DNA from: Stenotrophomonas nitritireducens
Lineage (GTDB): Bacteria; Pseudomonadota; Gammaproteobacteria; Xanthomonadales; Xanthomonadaceae
Assembly: GCF_001431425.1 (NCBI RefSeq)
Contig: NZ_LDJG01000025.1
Location: forward strand, 1-62,012
Reading direction: 5' to 3'
Length of the DNA stretch: 62,012 nucleotides
The translations under genes and the position numbers were made by a program. Every line of letters begins with the position of its first letter. Position 1 is the first letter of the stretch. The notes beneath the pieces were generated by a model. That model was not told the DNA's origin. It searched no databases and saw only the letters and a program-made list of their open reading frames with translations. Below, piece after piece: positions 1 to 8,965 of the stretch.

Positions 1-91
1 GGACACCGCCATCACCACCGCCAGCAGTACGCCGGCCGCGTTGTGGGGGCCGGCGGCCGGCGTACTGCTGGCGGTGGTGATGGCGGTGTCC
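1..91. repeat. terminal fold-back (inverted repeat, 39-bp arms)
   Basis: Bases 1-39 are the exact reverse complement of bases 53-91, separated by 13 bases. The right arm lies inside conserved permease coding sequence, so the left arm is most simply a fold-back artefact at a contig end rather than genuine upstream sequence. Confidence 0.85.
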
Positions 92-508
92 TGCGTGGGC
101 GCGCTCAACGGCTGGACCCTGCTCTCGGCGCAGCTGCCGATGGCCGCCGCGCGCGACGGCGTGCTGCCGCGCGCCTTCGCCCGCGAGAACGGCCGCGGCG
201 CCCCGGTCTTCGGCGTCATCGTCAGTTGCCTGCTGGCCACCGTGCTGGTGATCTGCAACTACAACCGCTCGCTCGTGGACCTGTTCAAGTTCTCGGTGCT
301 GCTGTCCACCGCGGCCACCCTGCTGCCCTACCTCGCCGGCGCCGCCGCATGGCTGTGGCGCGGCAACGGCGGCGCCTCGCGGCTGGCCGCCGCCGGCGCG
401 CTGGCCTTCAGCCTGTATGCGCTGGGCGGCATCGGCGCCGAGGCCCTGCTGTGGGGCGCGGGCCTGATCGTGGCCGGGCTGCCGATCTATTTCTGGTTGC
501 GGCGCTGA
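2..508 (+). CDS. amino-acid permease (APC superfamily), C-terminal fragment
   Basis: This is the 3' part of an inner-membrane amino-acid/polyamine transporter. The reading frame is open from base 2 and ends with TGA at 506-508; the start lies outside the window. About five hydrophobic helices are visible, the first containing the stretch AVVMAVSCVGALNGW, which resembles the later helices of AdiC/CadB/PotE-type APC antiporters; a full family member has about 430-500 residues, so roughly two thirds is missing. The first 13 or so codons fall in the fold-back repeat and should not be trusted. The last 22 bases overlap the convergent cytochrome b561 gene. The substrate cannot be assigned. Confidence 0.8.
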   Translation, partial: DTAITTASSTPAALWGPAAGVLLAVVMAVSCVGALNGWTLLSAQLPMAAARDGVLPRAFARENGRGAPVFGVIVSCLLATVLVICNYNRSLVDLFKFSVLLSTAATLLPYLAGAAAWLWRGNGGASRLAAAGALAFSLYALGGIGAEALLWGAGLIVAGLPIYFWLRR

Positions 509-1107
509 TCCCGGCCGGTCGGCGCTGCGGGAAAGAGCGGCGCATGCCTGCCATCGGCCATGCTCCCGAAGCCCATGCGCCGGACGATGAACCCCTCCCG
601 ATGGCGCACCTGATGGAACACGGCGGCCGCAGCATGCAGGCCGACCAGCGCTGACAGCAGCCAGGCCGCGTACACATGCACGTACCAGGCGACCGCCCGC
701 CCCGTTTCGTCGGCGGGCGGGACGAACAGCGCGGGAACCTCCACGCCCGCGAACAGCACCCGGTCCGCGCCCATCCATACCCAGATCACATGGCCGCTGA
801 CCGGCAATACCAGTACCAGGACGTAGAGCAGTCCATGCGCCCACGTGCGGACCCGACGGCGCCACGGCGATCCATCATCGTGGCCGGGTATCGGCAGCCA
901 AAGACGCAGGCCCAGGCGCAGCAGCATCAGGCACAGGATCAGCACGCCCAGCCGGAAATGGACCGGCAGCAGCGCATCGGAGAGCTCGCGCGGGGTCCCG
1001 TGTTCGGCCGCGAACCCGAGCGCAAGCTGCGATACCAGCAGCAGCGCCAGCAGCCAGTGCAGCACCCGCAGGACCAGGGGATACCGCTCCACGGCCTGGC
1101 CGCTCAT
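487..1107 (-). CDS. cytochrome b561 family protein
   Basis: A 206-residue inner-membrane di-haem cytochrome b of the bacterial b561 type, expected to move electrons between quinol and a partner. Four hydrophobic helices are visible, and candidate haem-ligand histidines sit at about residues 17, 50, 144 and 158 (LRVLHWLLA, PVHFRLG, YVHVY, GLHAA). The ATG at 1107 overlaps the stop of the upstream lipoprotein gene in an ATGA junction, so the two are translationally coupled and probably work together. The C-terminus is a short basic tail, and the 3' end overlaps the convergent permease by 22 bases. Family is sure; partner and physiological role are inferred only from the coupling. Confidence 0.88.
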   Translation of the reverse strand: MSGQAVERYPLVLRVLHWLLALLLVSQLALGFAAEHGTPRELSDALLPVHFRLGVLILCLMLLRLGLRLWLPIPGHDDGSPWRRRVRTWAHGLLYVLVLVLPVSGHVIWVWMGADRVLFAGVEVPALFVPPADETGRAVAWYVHVYAAWLLSALVGLHAAAAVFHQVRHREGFIVRRMGFGSMADGRHAPLFPAAPTGRDQRRNQK

Positions 1108-1775
1108 GGAGCGCAGCCCGGATAGCCGGGAATGCCGCGGCCCAGCACGATGTCGCGGGTCGCCTCCCAGCCATCCGCGATCCGCACGGGCGTCACGATG
1201 CCCGGACCGCCGCGGCCCTGCGCGGCCCTGCGCGCGACCGCAGGGGTCAGGTACGGGTCGTCGCGGAACAGCACGTCGTCGATGTAGTACAGCGCGCAGC
1301 CGCGCTCGATCACGTACAGATGGATGTGCTGGGGCATGCGCGTTCCGGGGTAGCTGCCGGGGCGGATGGTGGAAAACGCATACCGTCCGCCGGCATCGGT
1401 GGCGACCCACGCACGCAGCCGCCCGTGCCGCCGGGCTCCCGGGTCCTGGTCCGTCCTTTCGCCCGGGTAGACGCCCTGCTGGTTGGTCTGGTGCGCGTAG
1501 ACGATGACGCCCGGGCGCGGCCGTCCCTGCGCATCGGTCACCCGCCCGGCCAGGTGCAGGCGCTGTCCGGGTTCATCGGCAGGCGCCAGCCGGGCGCTGG
1601 CCGCCAGCGCCTCCGGCATGCCGATCAGCGGCACCTCGCAGTCCTCGCAGGGCAGCCCGACGACGGGGATCGTAACGGCGTCGGCCCGCGAACAGGCGGC
1701 CAGCAGCACAAGCAGGGCCGCGGCGCGGACAGTGCTGGCAACCAGACGCGGAAATGATGGCGGGGAGTGAGGCAT
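1104..1775 (-). CDS. intradiol-dioxygenase-like lipoprotein
   Basis: A 223-residue exported protein. The N-terminus is a lipoprotein signal ending LLAAC with the acceptor Cys at residue 28. The rest resembles the intradiol ring-cleavage dioxygenase core: a beta-sandwich opening (HLAGRVTDAQGRPRPG), Tyr103, Tyr142 and an HIH pair (His150, His152) placed like the 2-Tyr/2-His non-haem iron site. The ATG at 1775 is chosen because the signal peptide starts there; an in-frame extension to 1841 adds residues with no export logic. The stop overlaps the start of the b561 gene. Exported members of this family are poorly characterised, so a catechol-cleaving activity is possible but not shown. Confidence 0.8.
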   Translation of the reverse strand: MPHSPPSFPRLVASTVRAAALLVLLAACSRADAVTIPVVGLPCEDCEVPLIGMPEALAASARLAPADEPGQRLHLAGRVTDAQGRPRPGVIVYAHQTNQQGVYPGERTDQDPGARRHGRLRAWVATDAGGRYAFSTIRPGSYPGTRMPQHIHLYVIERGCALYYIDDVLFRDDPYLTPAVARRAAQGRGGPGIVTPVRIADGWEATRDIVLGRGIPGYPGCAP

Positions 1776-1900
1776 GCGGGTTCTCCAGACAGATTCATCG
1801 ATGAAGAGCGCCCTCCGCGGCGCGGCGTTAACCGTCCCCACGTGTTAACACTCCGCTCCCGAGCCCCCTCTTTGCCTGTGTCTCCCAGACCCTCCCGGAC

Positions 1901-2449
1901 ATGAAGGCCGCGCCACTTTCCCTGGACATCGCCCGGCAGGTGCAGGACGCCCGCCGCGGATCGCAGGCCGCCTTCGCCTGGCTTTACCGCACCTTCGCCC
2001 CGCTGGTGCATGCCATCCACCTGGGCATGACGGCACGGGCGCGGGCGGAGGAACTGACCCAGGAGACCTTCGTCATCGCCTTCGGCAAGCTCGAGCAACT
2101 GCGCGAGCCGGCGCGCTTCGGCCCGTGGATCGCGATGATCGCGCGCCGGAACCGCCCCGCCGCCGCCATCGACGAACGGGAACTGGCCGATGCGGACGAG
2201 CCCGCCTGGACGGGCACGGGCCCCGATGCGATGGCGCAGGCAAGCCAGGCGCTGCGCGCCATCCGCGAGCTGCCCGAGGCCTACCGCGAGACCCTGATCC
2301 TGCGCCTGGTCGAAGGCCTCAGCGGCCCGGAGATCGCCAGCCTCACCGGACTGACGCCGCAGTCGGTCCGGGTGAATCTTCATCGCGGCATGCACCAGCT
2401 GCGCGACGCGCTGGGCATCGCCCGCCAGCAGGAGACGAACGATGGGTGA
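1901..2449 (+). CDS. ECF-type sigma-70 family RNA polymerase sigma factor
   Basis: A 182-residue sigma factor with only regions 2 and 4. Region 2 spans roughly residues 18-90 (AFAWLYRTFAPLVHAI, EELTQETFVIAFGKLEQ) and region 4 roughly 118-172 (LPEAYRETLILRLVEGLSGPEIASLTGL, then an SVRVNLHRGMHQLR recognition helix). It directs core polymerase to its own promoters, probably when released from the membrane protein encoded next, whose start overlaps this gene by 8 bases. No member of the regulon is known from the sequence, but autoregulation of this three-gene operon is the family's usual pattern. The link RNRPAA between regions 2 and 4 is short and Pro/Ala-rich. Confidence 0.92.
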   Translation: MKAAPLSLDIARQVQDARRGSQAAFAWLYRTFAPLVHAIHLGMTARARAEELTQETFVIAFGKLEQLREPARFGPWIAMIARRNRPAAAIDERELADADEPAWTGTGPDAMAQASQALRAIRELPEAYRETLILRLVEGLSGPEIASLTGLTPQSVRVNLHRGMHQLRDALGIARQQETNDG

Positions 2450-3446
2450 GAAACCCGACCCGCTGTGGGACCCGGACGTGCCCGGCGATGACGCGCTGCA
2501 GCGCCTCACCTCGCTGCTGGGCGTTTACCGCCACGCGCATGGCCCGGTGCCCACCGCAGCGGAAGTCCGGCGGCCAGGCGCGGCGAGCGTGCGCAGGCGC
2601 TTCATTCCCCTGGCGGCGGCCGTGGCCCTGGCCGCCTGCCTGGCCGGCTTCGCCGCCTGGGTGCCGTGGCGCCTGCAGTGGAGCGAGAACCGGCAGTGGG
2701 CCGTCGAGACACGCGCCCACGCGGTTCCCGCGGCGCTGGGCGTCGGGCAGACACTGGCTACCGCCGCCACGCAGTCGGCCACGATCCGGGTCGCGCGTAT
2801 CGGCCGGGTGGAGGTGATGCCGCTGACACGGATCCGGCTCACGGACACCCGAACCGGGCACCACCGCATCGAGCTGCTGGAAGGCCGCATCCGCGCGCGG
2901 ATCTGGGCACCGCCGGGCCAATTCGGCATTGCCACCGGCACCGGCGAAACCGTCGATCTGGGCTGCGCGTTCGAGATGGATCGCAACCGCGACGGCGAAG
3001 GCCGGATCCACGTCACCAGCGGCTGGATCATGCACAGCGTGGACGGCCAGGAGACCCTGGTGCCGGCCGGTTCGTATCTCGATTTCACCCGCGAACGCAG
3101 CGGCATCCCGTTGGCGGTGAATGCCGCCGCAGGATTCCGGACCGCCGTCGGCCAGTTCGACCGGGCGATGTCGGCAGGGCAGCGTCCGGCCGATACCGAG
3201 GCGCTCATCGCCCGCACCGCCACGGCCGCGGATCGCTTCACCCTGCTCACCCTGCTCACCCGCTATCCGGCGCTGGCCTCCGGACCGCTCTACCCCAGGC
3301 TCACCGCGATGTTCGACGGGGCGCCTCCGCCGGGGCACCGCGACGACTGGCTGCGCGGCAGCGTGCAGGCGATGAACCTGTGGTGGGAGCAGATTCCGCG
3401 TCCGCCCAAGGCCTGGTGGCTGAACTGGCGCGATGCGCTGGATTGA
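2442..3446 (+). CDS. FecR-like membrane protein, probable anti-sigma factor
   Basis: A 334-residue single-pass membrane protein. About 50 cytoplasmic residues precede one helix (about 54-76), and the periplasmic part carries a FecR-type domain (about 95-215: TIRVARIGRVEVMPLTRIRL, then GIATGTGETVDLGCAFEMD and VTSGWI). No classic zinc anti-sigma motif is visible in the short N-terminus, which is the expected sigma-binding part. The C-terminal 120 residues are helical, Trp-rich and of unknown function. It overlaps the sigma gene by 8 bases and ends about 67 bases before the peptidase start, so the three genes form one unit. The regulatory role is inferred from order and the FecR domain. Confidence 0.82.
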   Translation: MGEKPDPLWDPDVPGDDALQRLTSLLGVYRHAHGPVPTAAEVRRPGAASVRRRFIPLAAAVALAACLAGFAAWVPWRLQWSENRQWAVETRAHAVPAALGVGQTLATAATQSATIRVARIGRVEVMPLTRIRLTDTRTGHHRIELLEGRIRARIWAPPGQFGIATGTGETVDLGCAFEMDRNRDGEGRIHVTSGWIMHSVDGQETLVPAGSYLDFTRERSGIPLAVNAAAGFRTAVGQFDRAMSAGQRPADTEALIARTATAADRFTLLTLLTRYPALASGPLYPRLTAMFDGAPPPGHRDDWLRGSVQAMNLWWEQIPRPPKAWWLNWRDALD

Positions 3447-3513
3447 ATGGCGGCGATTCCATGGCCGGGCGAAGTGCGCATACGATGCGTTCCGTTCCGT
3501 CCTGCCTGTTCCC

Positions 3514-4479
3514 ATGCCTTCTGCCGCCACCACCACGACCCGCCTCGCCCGGCACTCGCGCGCCATCGCCCTTGCCTGCGCCCTGGTCTGCGCCATCTGG
3601 CCGGCACTGGCACAGACGCCGGACACCCCGCCCTGGGAACCGACCACGCCTGTGCTGGAAGGCGCGCAGCTGGCGCTGCTCGACGCGGCACTGGCGCGGC
3701 TGCCGCCGCAGCGGCCGGGCGTGACCGACCTGTATGTACTGGGCGTGGCCGGCGATGCCGACGAGGACGTGTTCCGCAACGAGGTCGCGTACCTGCGGCA
3801 ATTGTCGGCGCAGCGCTGGGATGCGGCCGGGCGCATGCTGGCGCTGGCCAACCAGCCCGATACGCTGGCCAGCGAGGGGGCGCTGCCACTGGCCACCTAC
3901 GACAGCCTCGGCTACGCGCTGGATGCGCTGGGGCGGACGCTGGATCCGCGCGAGGACGTGCTGTTCCTGTACCTGGGCAGCCATGGCGTGGACGACAGCA
4001 GCGTCTACCTGCATACCGGCCCGGACGAGGAGGACTACCTTGCGCCGGAGGACCTGGCCCAGCTGCTGGACGAAGCCGGGATCGGCAACGCGGTGATCGT
4101 GGTCTCGGCCTGCTATTCGGGGGGATTCGTGCCGGCGTTGAAAGCCGCCAACCGCATGGTCATCACCGCCGCACGCAAGGACCGCCCGTCCTTCGGCTGC
4201 GGCAATACCGACAGCGCCACCTGGTTCGGCCGCGCTTTCCTGGTCGAGGCGCTGAACGCCACCAACGATTTCGCCGCCGCTTTCGGCCTGGCCCGCGATA
4301 CCGTGCGCCGCCGCGAGAAGGAGGAAGGCGAACTACCGTCGCAGCCGCAGTTCTTCGCCGGCAAGGCGATCACGCCGGTGCTGGCACGATGGCGTGCCGG
4401 GTTGCCGGCGAGCGCACCGGTGCCCTATCCCTTCGTGCACTCGCCGCCGGCGGGCAACAGCAACCGCAAGTCTCCATAG
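3514..4479 (+). CDS. exported C13-family (legumain-like, caspase-fold) cysteine peptidase
   Basis: A 321-residue protein whose signal peptide ends near residue 34 (ALACALVCAIWPALAQ). The body matches peptidase family C13: a beta-strand DVLFLYLGSHG presenting the catalytic His157, and VIVVSACYSGGF presenting Cys200, the His/Cys dyad of clan CD. The ATG at 3514 is preferred because it begins the signal peptide; an upstream ATG at 3433 would overlap the FecR gene by 14 bases and add about 27 residues before the signal. Co-transcription with an ECF sigma/anti-sigma pair suggests an envelope-stress or signal-processing protease. The substrate is unknown; asparaginyl specificity cannot be assumed. 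Confidence 0.85.
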   Translation: MPSAATTTTRLARHSRAIALACALVCAIWPALAQTPDTPPWEPTTPVLEGAQLALLDAALARLPPQRPGVTDLYVLGVAGDADEDVFRNEVAYLRQLSAQRWDAAGRMLALANQPDTLASEGALPLATYDSLGYALDALGRTLDPREDVLFLYLGSHGVDDSSVYLHTGPDEEDYLAPEDLAQLLDEAGIGNAVIVVSACYSGGFVPALKAANRMVITAARKDRPSFGCGNTDSATWFGRAFLVEALNATNDFAAAFGLARDTVRRREKEEGELPSQPQFFAGKAITPVLARWRAGLPASAPVPYPFVHSPPAGNSNRKSP

Positions 4480-4591
4480 GAGCGCATCCTGGTGCACGCT
4501 GGGACCTGCATGCAGGCCCCTCCGCACCGGCCCGCCCATTCAAGACGGAAAGGCCTTATCGCGCACTGAAGCGCGTTCCCGCCGGCGGATA

Positions 4592-6118
4592 TCAGGGCTG
4601 CGCGTCCTGCAGGCGGTAGGTAGTGCGGCTGCGGTATTCCCTGCCGTTGAGCGTGGTGCGCACCTCGACGGCGTGCTCGCCCACGTCCAGCTTCGTCGGC
4701 AATGCCGCGCGCCACAGGTGCGAGGAGGGCGTGGCCTCGGGCGATCGGTCGTAGCCGCGCAGGCGCGCTGCCTGGTCGTCGGCGACGTTCTCGGCCAGCA
4801 GGCGCGGGTCGGGCTGCTCGACCCGCTTCATCGGCTGCCATTCGCCGTCATCGACACGGAATTCCACCGGCAGGCCGTCATGGCCCATGAACACGTTGGC
4901 GTACACGCCCCAGGCCGGATACGCGCCATGGCGCAGCACCTTCGGCGCATGCAGGGCGATCTGCTCGTCCTCGGCCGCGCGGGCGGCGCGGTATTCCACG
5001 CTGTAGCTCCCCTGCGGCCGCACGTTGAGCAGGCCATAGCCGTTGGGCGTACCGTCGGACATGGTGGTGTCGGGAATGCCCTGCGCGTCCTTCACCCCGG
5101 ACCAGAACGCGCCGCAGGCCGCGCCGACGTTGTATTCGTGCAGCGGCCGCGCGCCCTTCCAGCCCTGCGCCGCGCTCCAGAACACCTGGTTCTGGTTGTG
5201 GGTATGGCCGCTCAGGACCAGCGGGTGCGGCAGCTTTTCCAGCAGCGCGAACAGGCGCGCGCGGTCCCCGGCGCGGAACACATGGTCGAACAGCGGGATA
5301 TGGATGCCCAGCACCACCAGCCGGTCCTTCGGCACCGTCGGCAGGTAGCGTTCGAGGAAGGCGAACTGGTCCTCGCGCAGGCCGCCGACATAGGCCGGCT
5401 TCTGCCCGGGCTGGGCGACGACGTCATCCAGCCCGATGAACACCATCGACGGTTCTTCCCAGGCATAGGTGTCCGGGCCGAGCTGGCGGTGGAAGCTGTC
5501 CAGCGACTGCGCATCGCTGTGCGCGCCGACGTCCATGTCGTGGTTGCCCGGTACGTGCAGCCACGGCACGCCGAGCGAGGTCACCGCCTTGACCAGCAGC
5601 GGATACAACGACGGATCGTCGTTGGTGATGTCGCCCAGGGTCATGCCCAGGCGCGCGCCGTGCCGGCCGCGCAGCGGTGCGACGATGTCGCGCTCGAAAT
5701 AGCTCACGTCCAGCGGGCTGGCGGTCTGGCTGTCGGCCATCACCAGCGCCTGGAAGCTGTCCGGCGCGTCGGCCTGCGGCACCAGCGCGAACGGCCGGCA
5801 TTGCCCGCCGCCCGCCTCGCCGGCGCGCGGGCGCCAGATGTCCGGCAGGCCGTCGGCACGCGCGGCCACACGGTATCGGGCGGGCTTGATGACGAACACC
5901 GTGGGCTGCGCCGAATCCGGCAGGCGATAGCGGCCATCGCGGTCGGTGACGGCGATGTGCTCGCCATCGGAAACGCGGATGCCGGCCAGCGGCTTCTCGT
6001 CCGCATCACGCACGCCGTTGCCGTTGGCATCGGCGAACACCACGCCGTCCGTGCAGGAAGCGGCCGTGGCGAACGGCATGCAGGCCAGCTGCAGGCCGGC
6101 AAGCAGGAAATGGCGCAT
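4592..6118 (-). CDS. exported calcineurin-like metallophosphoesterase
   Basis: A 508-residue periplasmic or outer-surface phosphoesterase. After a signal peptide (about 1-20) comes an SdrD/CNA-B-like beta domain (about 24-115, with FADANGNGVRDADEKPLAGI, a calcium-loop-like element). The catalytic domain has all metal motifs: Asp129, GDITND (162-167), GNHD (191-194), GIH (271-273) and GHTH (304-307). A further all-beta domain (about 360-508) matches the C-terminal domain common in this subgroup. The dinuclear site appears intact; the substrate (phosphodiester, phospholipid headgroup or nucleotide) is open. It is a single gene, 118 bases downstream of the his operon end on the same strand. Confidence 0.88.
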   Translation of the reverse strand: MRHFLLAGLQLACMPFATAASCTDGVVFADANGNGVRDADEKPLAGIRVSDGEHIAVTDRDGRYRLPDSAQPTVFVIKPARYRVAARADGLPDIWRPRAGEAGGGQCRPFALVPQADAPDSFQALVMADSQTASPLDVSYFERDIVAPLRGRHGARLGMTLGDITNDDPSLYPLLVKAVTSLGVPWLHVPGNHDMDVGAHSDAQSLDSFHRQLGPDTYAWEEPSMVFIGLDDVVAQPGQKPAYVGGLREDQFAFLERYLPTVPKDRLVVLGIHIPLFDHVFRAGDRARLFALLEKLPHPLVLSGHTHNQNQVFWSAAQGWKGARPLHEYNVGAACGAFWSGVKDAQGIPDTTMSDGTPNGYGLLNVRPQGSYSVEYRAARAAEDEQIALHAPKVLRHGAYPAWGVYANVFMGHDGLPVEFRVDDGEWQPMKRVEQPDPRLLAENVADDQAARLRGYDRSPEATPSSHLWRAALPTKLDVGEHAVEVRTTLNGREYRSRTTYRLQDAQP

Positions 6119-6236
6119 GGAAGCCTCGTCGGGCGAACGGACAGGCGGCCATTATCGCGCCGCCATGCGACATGCGCATGGCGATGGGTTTGCCGTGGAC
6201 GGCGGATCGCAGCAGCGCCGTGGCGGGCGCCCCCGT

Positions 6237-6872
6237 TCAGCCCGCCGCCTTCTCCGCTGCCCTGGCATGCCGCTGCTCCAGCACCGCCACCGCGTCGTCC
6301 AGCGACAGCCCGCGCGCGCGCAGCAGCACGATCAGGTGGAACAGCAGGTCGGCCGATTCGCCCAGCAGTTCGTCGTCACGCTGGACCACGCCGGCCAGCG
6401 CCGTCTCCACGCCCTCCTCGCCCACCTTCTGCGCGATGTGGCGCGTGCCCTTCTCGAACAGTTTCGTGGTGTAGCTGTTGAGCGGGCGGTCGTGCTCGCG
6501 CTGCCGGACCAGCGCGTCCAGCGCGCCCAGGAACTGTCCCGGCGCGTCGCCGAAACAGCTGGTGCTGCCGGTGTGGCAGGTGGGCCCATGCGGGCGCGCG
6601 GTGACCAGCAGCGTATCGGCGTCGCAGTCGGCACGGACCGCCACCAGTTCCAGGTGGTTGCCCGAGGTCTCGCCCTTGGTCCACAGGCGTTGCCGGCTGC
6701 GGCTGAAGAAGGTGACCTTGCCGCCCTGCAGCGTCCTGTCCAGCGCGGCGCGGTCCATGTAGCCGAGCATCAGCACCCGCAGCGTGGCCGCGTCCTGCAC
6801 GACGACCGGCATCAGCCCGCCGACCTTGTCCCAGTCCAGTGCGGCCGGGTCGAAGGGGTTTTCAGTAGACAT
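6237..6872 (-). CDS. hisIE: bifunctional phosphoribosyl-AMP cyclohydrolase / phosphoribosyl-ATP pyrophosphatase
   Basis: The 211-residue HisIE fusion catalyses steps 2 and 3 of histidine synthesis. Residues 1 to about 110 are HisI, with the zinc/magnesium-binding cluster [20 protein letters not shown] and the [16 protein letters not shown] active-site strand. Residues about 115-205 are HisE, an all-alpha MazG-like NTP pyrophosphatase ([22 protein letters not shown]). Order and length are normal for gammaproteobacteria. It is the last gene of the operon and overlaps hisF by 11 bases. Confidence 0.97.
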   Translation of the reverse strand: MSTENPFDPAALDWDKVGGLMPVVVQDAATLRVLMLGYMDRAALDRTLQGGKVTFFSRSRQRLWTKGETSGNHLELVAVRADCDADTLLVTARPHGPTCHTGSTSCFGDAPGQFLGALDALVRQREHDRPLNSYTTKLFEKGTRHIAQKVGEEGVETALAGVVQRDDELLGESADLLFHLIVLLRARGLSLDDAVAVLEQRHARAAEKAAG

Positions 6873-7638
6873 CGCGTACCTCGATCTGTTGTCCGCGCAG
6901 GAAGCGCTTCAATTCCGCAATGGCGATAGCGCCGGAGTGGAACACACTGGCCGCCAGCGCGCCGTCGACGTCGGCCTGCTCGAACACGTCGGCGAAATGC
7001 CGTGGCTCGCCGGCGCCGCCGGACGCGATCAGCGGCACGCTGCACAGGGCGCGGGCCTGGCGCAGCTGGGCGATGTCGTAGCCGCTGCGCACGCCGTCGC
7101 TGTCCATGCAGTTGAGCACGATCTCGCCGGCGCCGCGCTGCTGCGCCTCGCGCAGCCAGTCCAGCGTCAACCGCGCCTCGGCGCGGGTCCTGGCCGGGTC
7201 GCCGGTGTAGGAGCGCACCCGCCATTGTCCGTCCGGCTCGCGGATGGAATCGATGCCGACCACCACGCACTGCTGGCCGAACGCCTCGGCCAGCTCGCCG
7301 ATCAGCGCCGGCCGCTCCAGCGCCGGGGTGTTGATCGAGATCTTGTCGGCGCCGGCGTTGAGGATGCCGCGCGCGGTGTCCACGTCGCGTATGCCGCCGG
7401 CCACGCAGAACGGGATGTCGATCAGGCGCGCGACGCGCTCGATCCAGGCGCGGTCCACCGAGCGCCCTTCCGGGCTGGCGGAGATGTCGTAGAACACCAG
7501 TTCGTCGGCGCCGTCGTCGCGGTAGCGCAGCGCCAGTTCGGCGATGTCGCCCATGTCGACGTGGTCGCGGAAGCGCACGCCCTTGACCACGCGGCCGTCG
7601 CGCACGTCCAGGCAGGGAATGATGCGGCGGCTCAGCAT
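6862..7638 (-). CDS. hisF: imidazole glycerol phosphate synthase, cyclase subunit
   Basis: HisF (258 residues) closes the imidazole ring with ammonia from HisH, yielding IGP and AICAR. The (beta/alpha)8 barrel starts [20 protein letters not shown], carrying the catalytic Asp11-type residue, and includes LVFYDISAS and the phosphate-binding [10 protein letters not shown]. The second catalytic Asp lies in [13 protein letters not shown]. Start ATG at 7638 overlaps the hisA stop by 7 bases; the stop overlaps hisIE. AICAR formed here links this operon to purine synthesis. Confidence 0.98.
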   Translation of the reverse strand: MLSRRIIPCLDVRDGRVVKGVRFRDHVDMGDIAELALRYRDDGADELVFYDISASPEGRSVDRAWIERVARLIDIPFCVAGGIRDVDTARGILNAGADKISINTPALERPALIGELAEAFGQQCVVVGIDSIREPDGQWRVRSYTGDPARTRAEARLTLDWLREAQQRGAGEIVLNCMDSDGVRSGYDIAQLRQARALCSVPLIASGGAGEPRHFADVFEQADVDGALAASVFHSGAIAIAELKRFLRGQQIEVRDVY

Positions 7639-8366
7639 GCCAGCGCCTCCTCAAGCCGCAGCCGGCCTTCGAGCAGCGCCTTGCCCAGCACCGCGCCGGC
7701 GCAGCCGGCCGCGCGCGCCGCGGCCACGTCGGCCACGTCGCGCACGCCGCCGGAGGCCTGCACCGCCACGCCGGGCAGCCGCCGCGACAGGTGCGCGTAC
7801 AGGTCGAGGTTGGGACCGGACAGCATGCCGTCGCGGGCGATGTCGGTGCACAGCAGGTGCTCCATGCCGGCCTGCGCGTAGCGCAGGGCCAGTTCGTCCA
7901 GGGTCGCGTCGGCGGTCTCGGTCCAGCCGTGCACCGGCAGGCGCCACACGCCGTCCTCGCCCTGCCGCGCGTCCAGCGCGATGGTCAGCCGGTCCGGGCC
8001 GAATTCCTGCAGCCACGCCAGCACGCGCCCGGGGTCGCGTACCGCCAGCGATCCGATCACCACCCGGCTGGCGCCGGCGTCGAGGAGCCGCGCCACGTCG
8101 TCGCGGCCGCGCACGCCGCCGCCGGTCTGCACCTTCAACGAAGTGCTTGCCGCGATCTGCGCCAGCAGCGGCGCCAGCGTGTAGCCGCCGGCCCTGGCCG
8201 CGTCCAGATCGACCAGGTGCATCCACCGCGCGCCGGCGGCGGCGAAGGCCTGCGCGCGCGGCAGCGGATCGTCGCCATAGGTGGTCTGCTGCGCGTAGTC
8301 GCCCTGCAGCAGGCGCACCACCTGGCCATCGCGGATGTCCAGCGCGGGATAGACAACAAAGCTCAT
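7632..8366 (-). CDS. hisA: phosphoribosylformimino-5-aminoimidazole carboxamide ribotide isomerase
   Basis: HisA (244 residues) isomerises ProFAR to PRFAR, the substrate of HisHF. It has the same barrel as His[22 protein letters not shown] at the N-terminus with the catalytic Asp, [25 protein letters not shown] for one phosphate site, [12 protein letters not shown] with the second Asp, and [12 protein letters not shown] for the other phosphate site. The ATG at 8366 is chosen because the family begins MSF-VYPALD; upstream in-frame codons belong to hisH. It overlaps hisH by 4 bases. Confidence 0.98.
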   Translation of the reverse strand: MSFVVYPALDIRDGQVVRLLQGDYAQQTTYGDDPLPRAQAFAAAGARWMHLVDLDAARAGGYTLAPLLAQIAASTSLKVQTGGGVRGRDDVARLLDAGASRVVIGSLAVRDPGRVLAWLQEFGPDRLTIALDARQGEDGVWRLPVHGWTETADATLDELALRYAQAGMEHLLCTDIARDGMLSGPNLDLYAHLSRRLPGVAVQASGGVRDVADVAAARAAGCAGAVLGKALLEGRLRLEEALAC

Positions 8367-8965
8367 GGAAATTCGTTCTCGATGAAGTTGCGCAGGATGC
8401 GCGCGCCGGGCCCGGCCGAACGTTCGGGATGGAACTGCGCGCCGCACAGGCGGCCGCGCTGCACTACCGCGGTGAACAGGCCGCCGTGATGGCAGGCCGC
8501 CACCGTGTCGGAGGTGACCGGCGCGGCGTAGCTGTGCACGAAATAGGTGCTGGAACCGGCCGGAACACCGTCCAGCAGCGGCGACTCGCGCAGGGCCAGC
8601 AGTTTGTTCCAGCCCATGTGCGGCACGCGCACCCCTACCGCAGGGTGCAGGCGGCGCACCACGCCCGGCAGCAGCCCCAGGCAGTCCACGCCGCCCTCCT
8701 CCGAGCGCTCGAACAGCAGCTGCATGCCCAGGCAGATGCCCATCAACGGCACCTGCAGGTCGCGCAGCGGCTGCACCAGTCCCTGCGCGTGCAGGCGGCG
8801 CATGCCTTCGGCCGCGGCGCCGACCCCGGGGAGGATCACCCGCGAGGTACCTTCAAGCGCGGACGGTTCGCGCACCATGCGCACCGCCACGCCCAGGCGC
8901 TCCAGCGCATAACGCACCGAGCCGAGGTTGGCCCCGCCCGCATCCACCAGGCCGACCGCGTTCAC
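8363..8965 (-). CDS. hisH: imidazole glycerol phosphate synthase, glutaminase subunit
   Basis: HisH (200 residues) is the class I glutamine amidotransferase that feeds ammonia to HisF. The catalytic triad is visible: Cys in [18 protein letters not shown] and the His-Glu pair in [11 protein letters not shown]. The oxyanion region [12 protein letters not shown] is present, with Ala replacing the more usual Phe after GVG. The start is a GTG at 8965 that forms a GTGA overlap with the hisB stop; no ATG fits the family's N-terminus ([14 protein letters not shown]). Confidence 0.96.
   Translation of the reverse strand: MNAVGLVDAGGANLGSVRYALERLGVAVRMVREPSALEGTSRVILPGVGAAAEGMRRLHAQGLVQPLRDLQVPLMGICLGMQLLFERSEEGGVDCLGLLPGVVRRLHPAVGVRVPHMGWNKLLALRESPLLDGVPAGSSTYFVHSYAAPVTSDTVAACHHGGLFTAVVQRGRLCGAQFHPERSAGPGARILRNFIENEFP

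Noticed and set aside
4394..6481. A 695-codon open frame opposite the metallophosphoesterase gene
   Set aside because: The phosphoesterase motifs on the minus strand are complete; the plus frame has no recognisable domain and crosses into hisIE.
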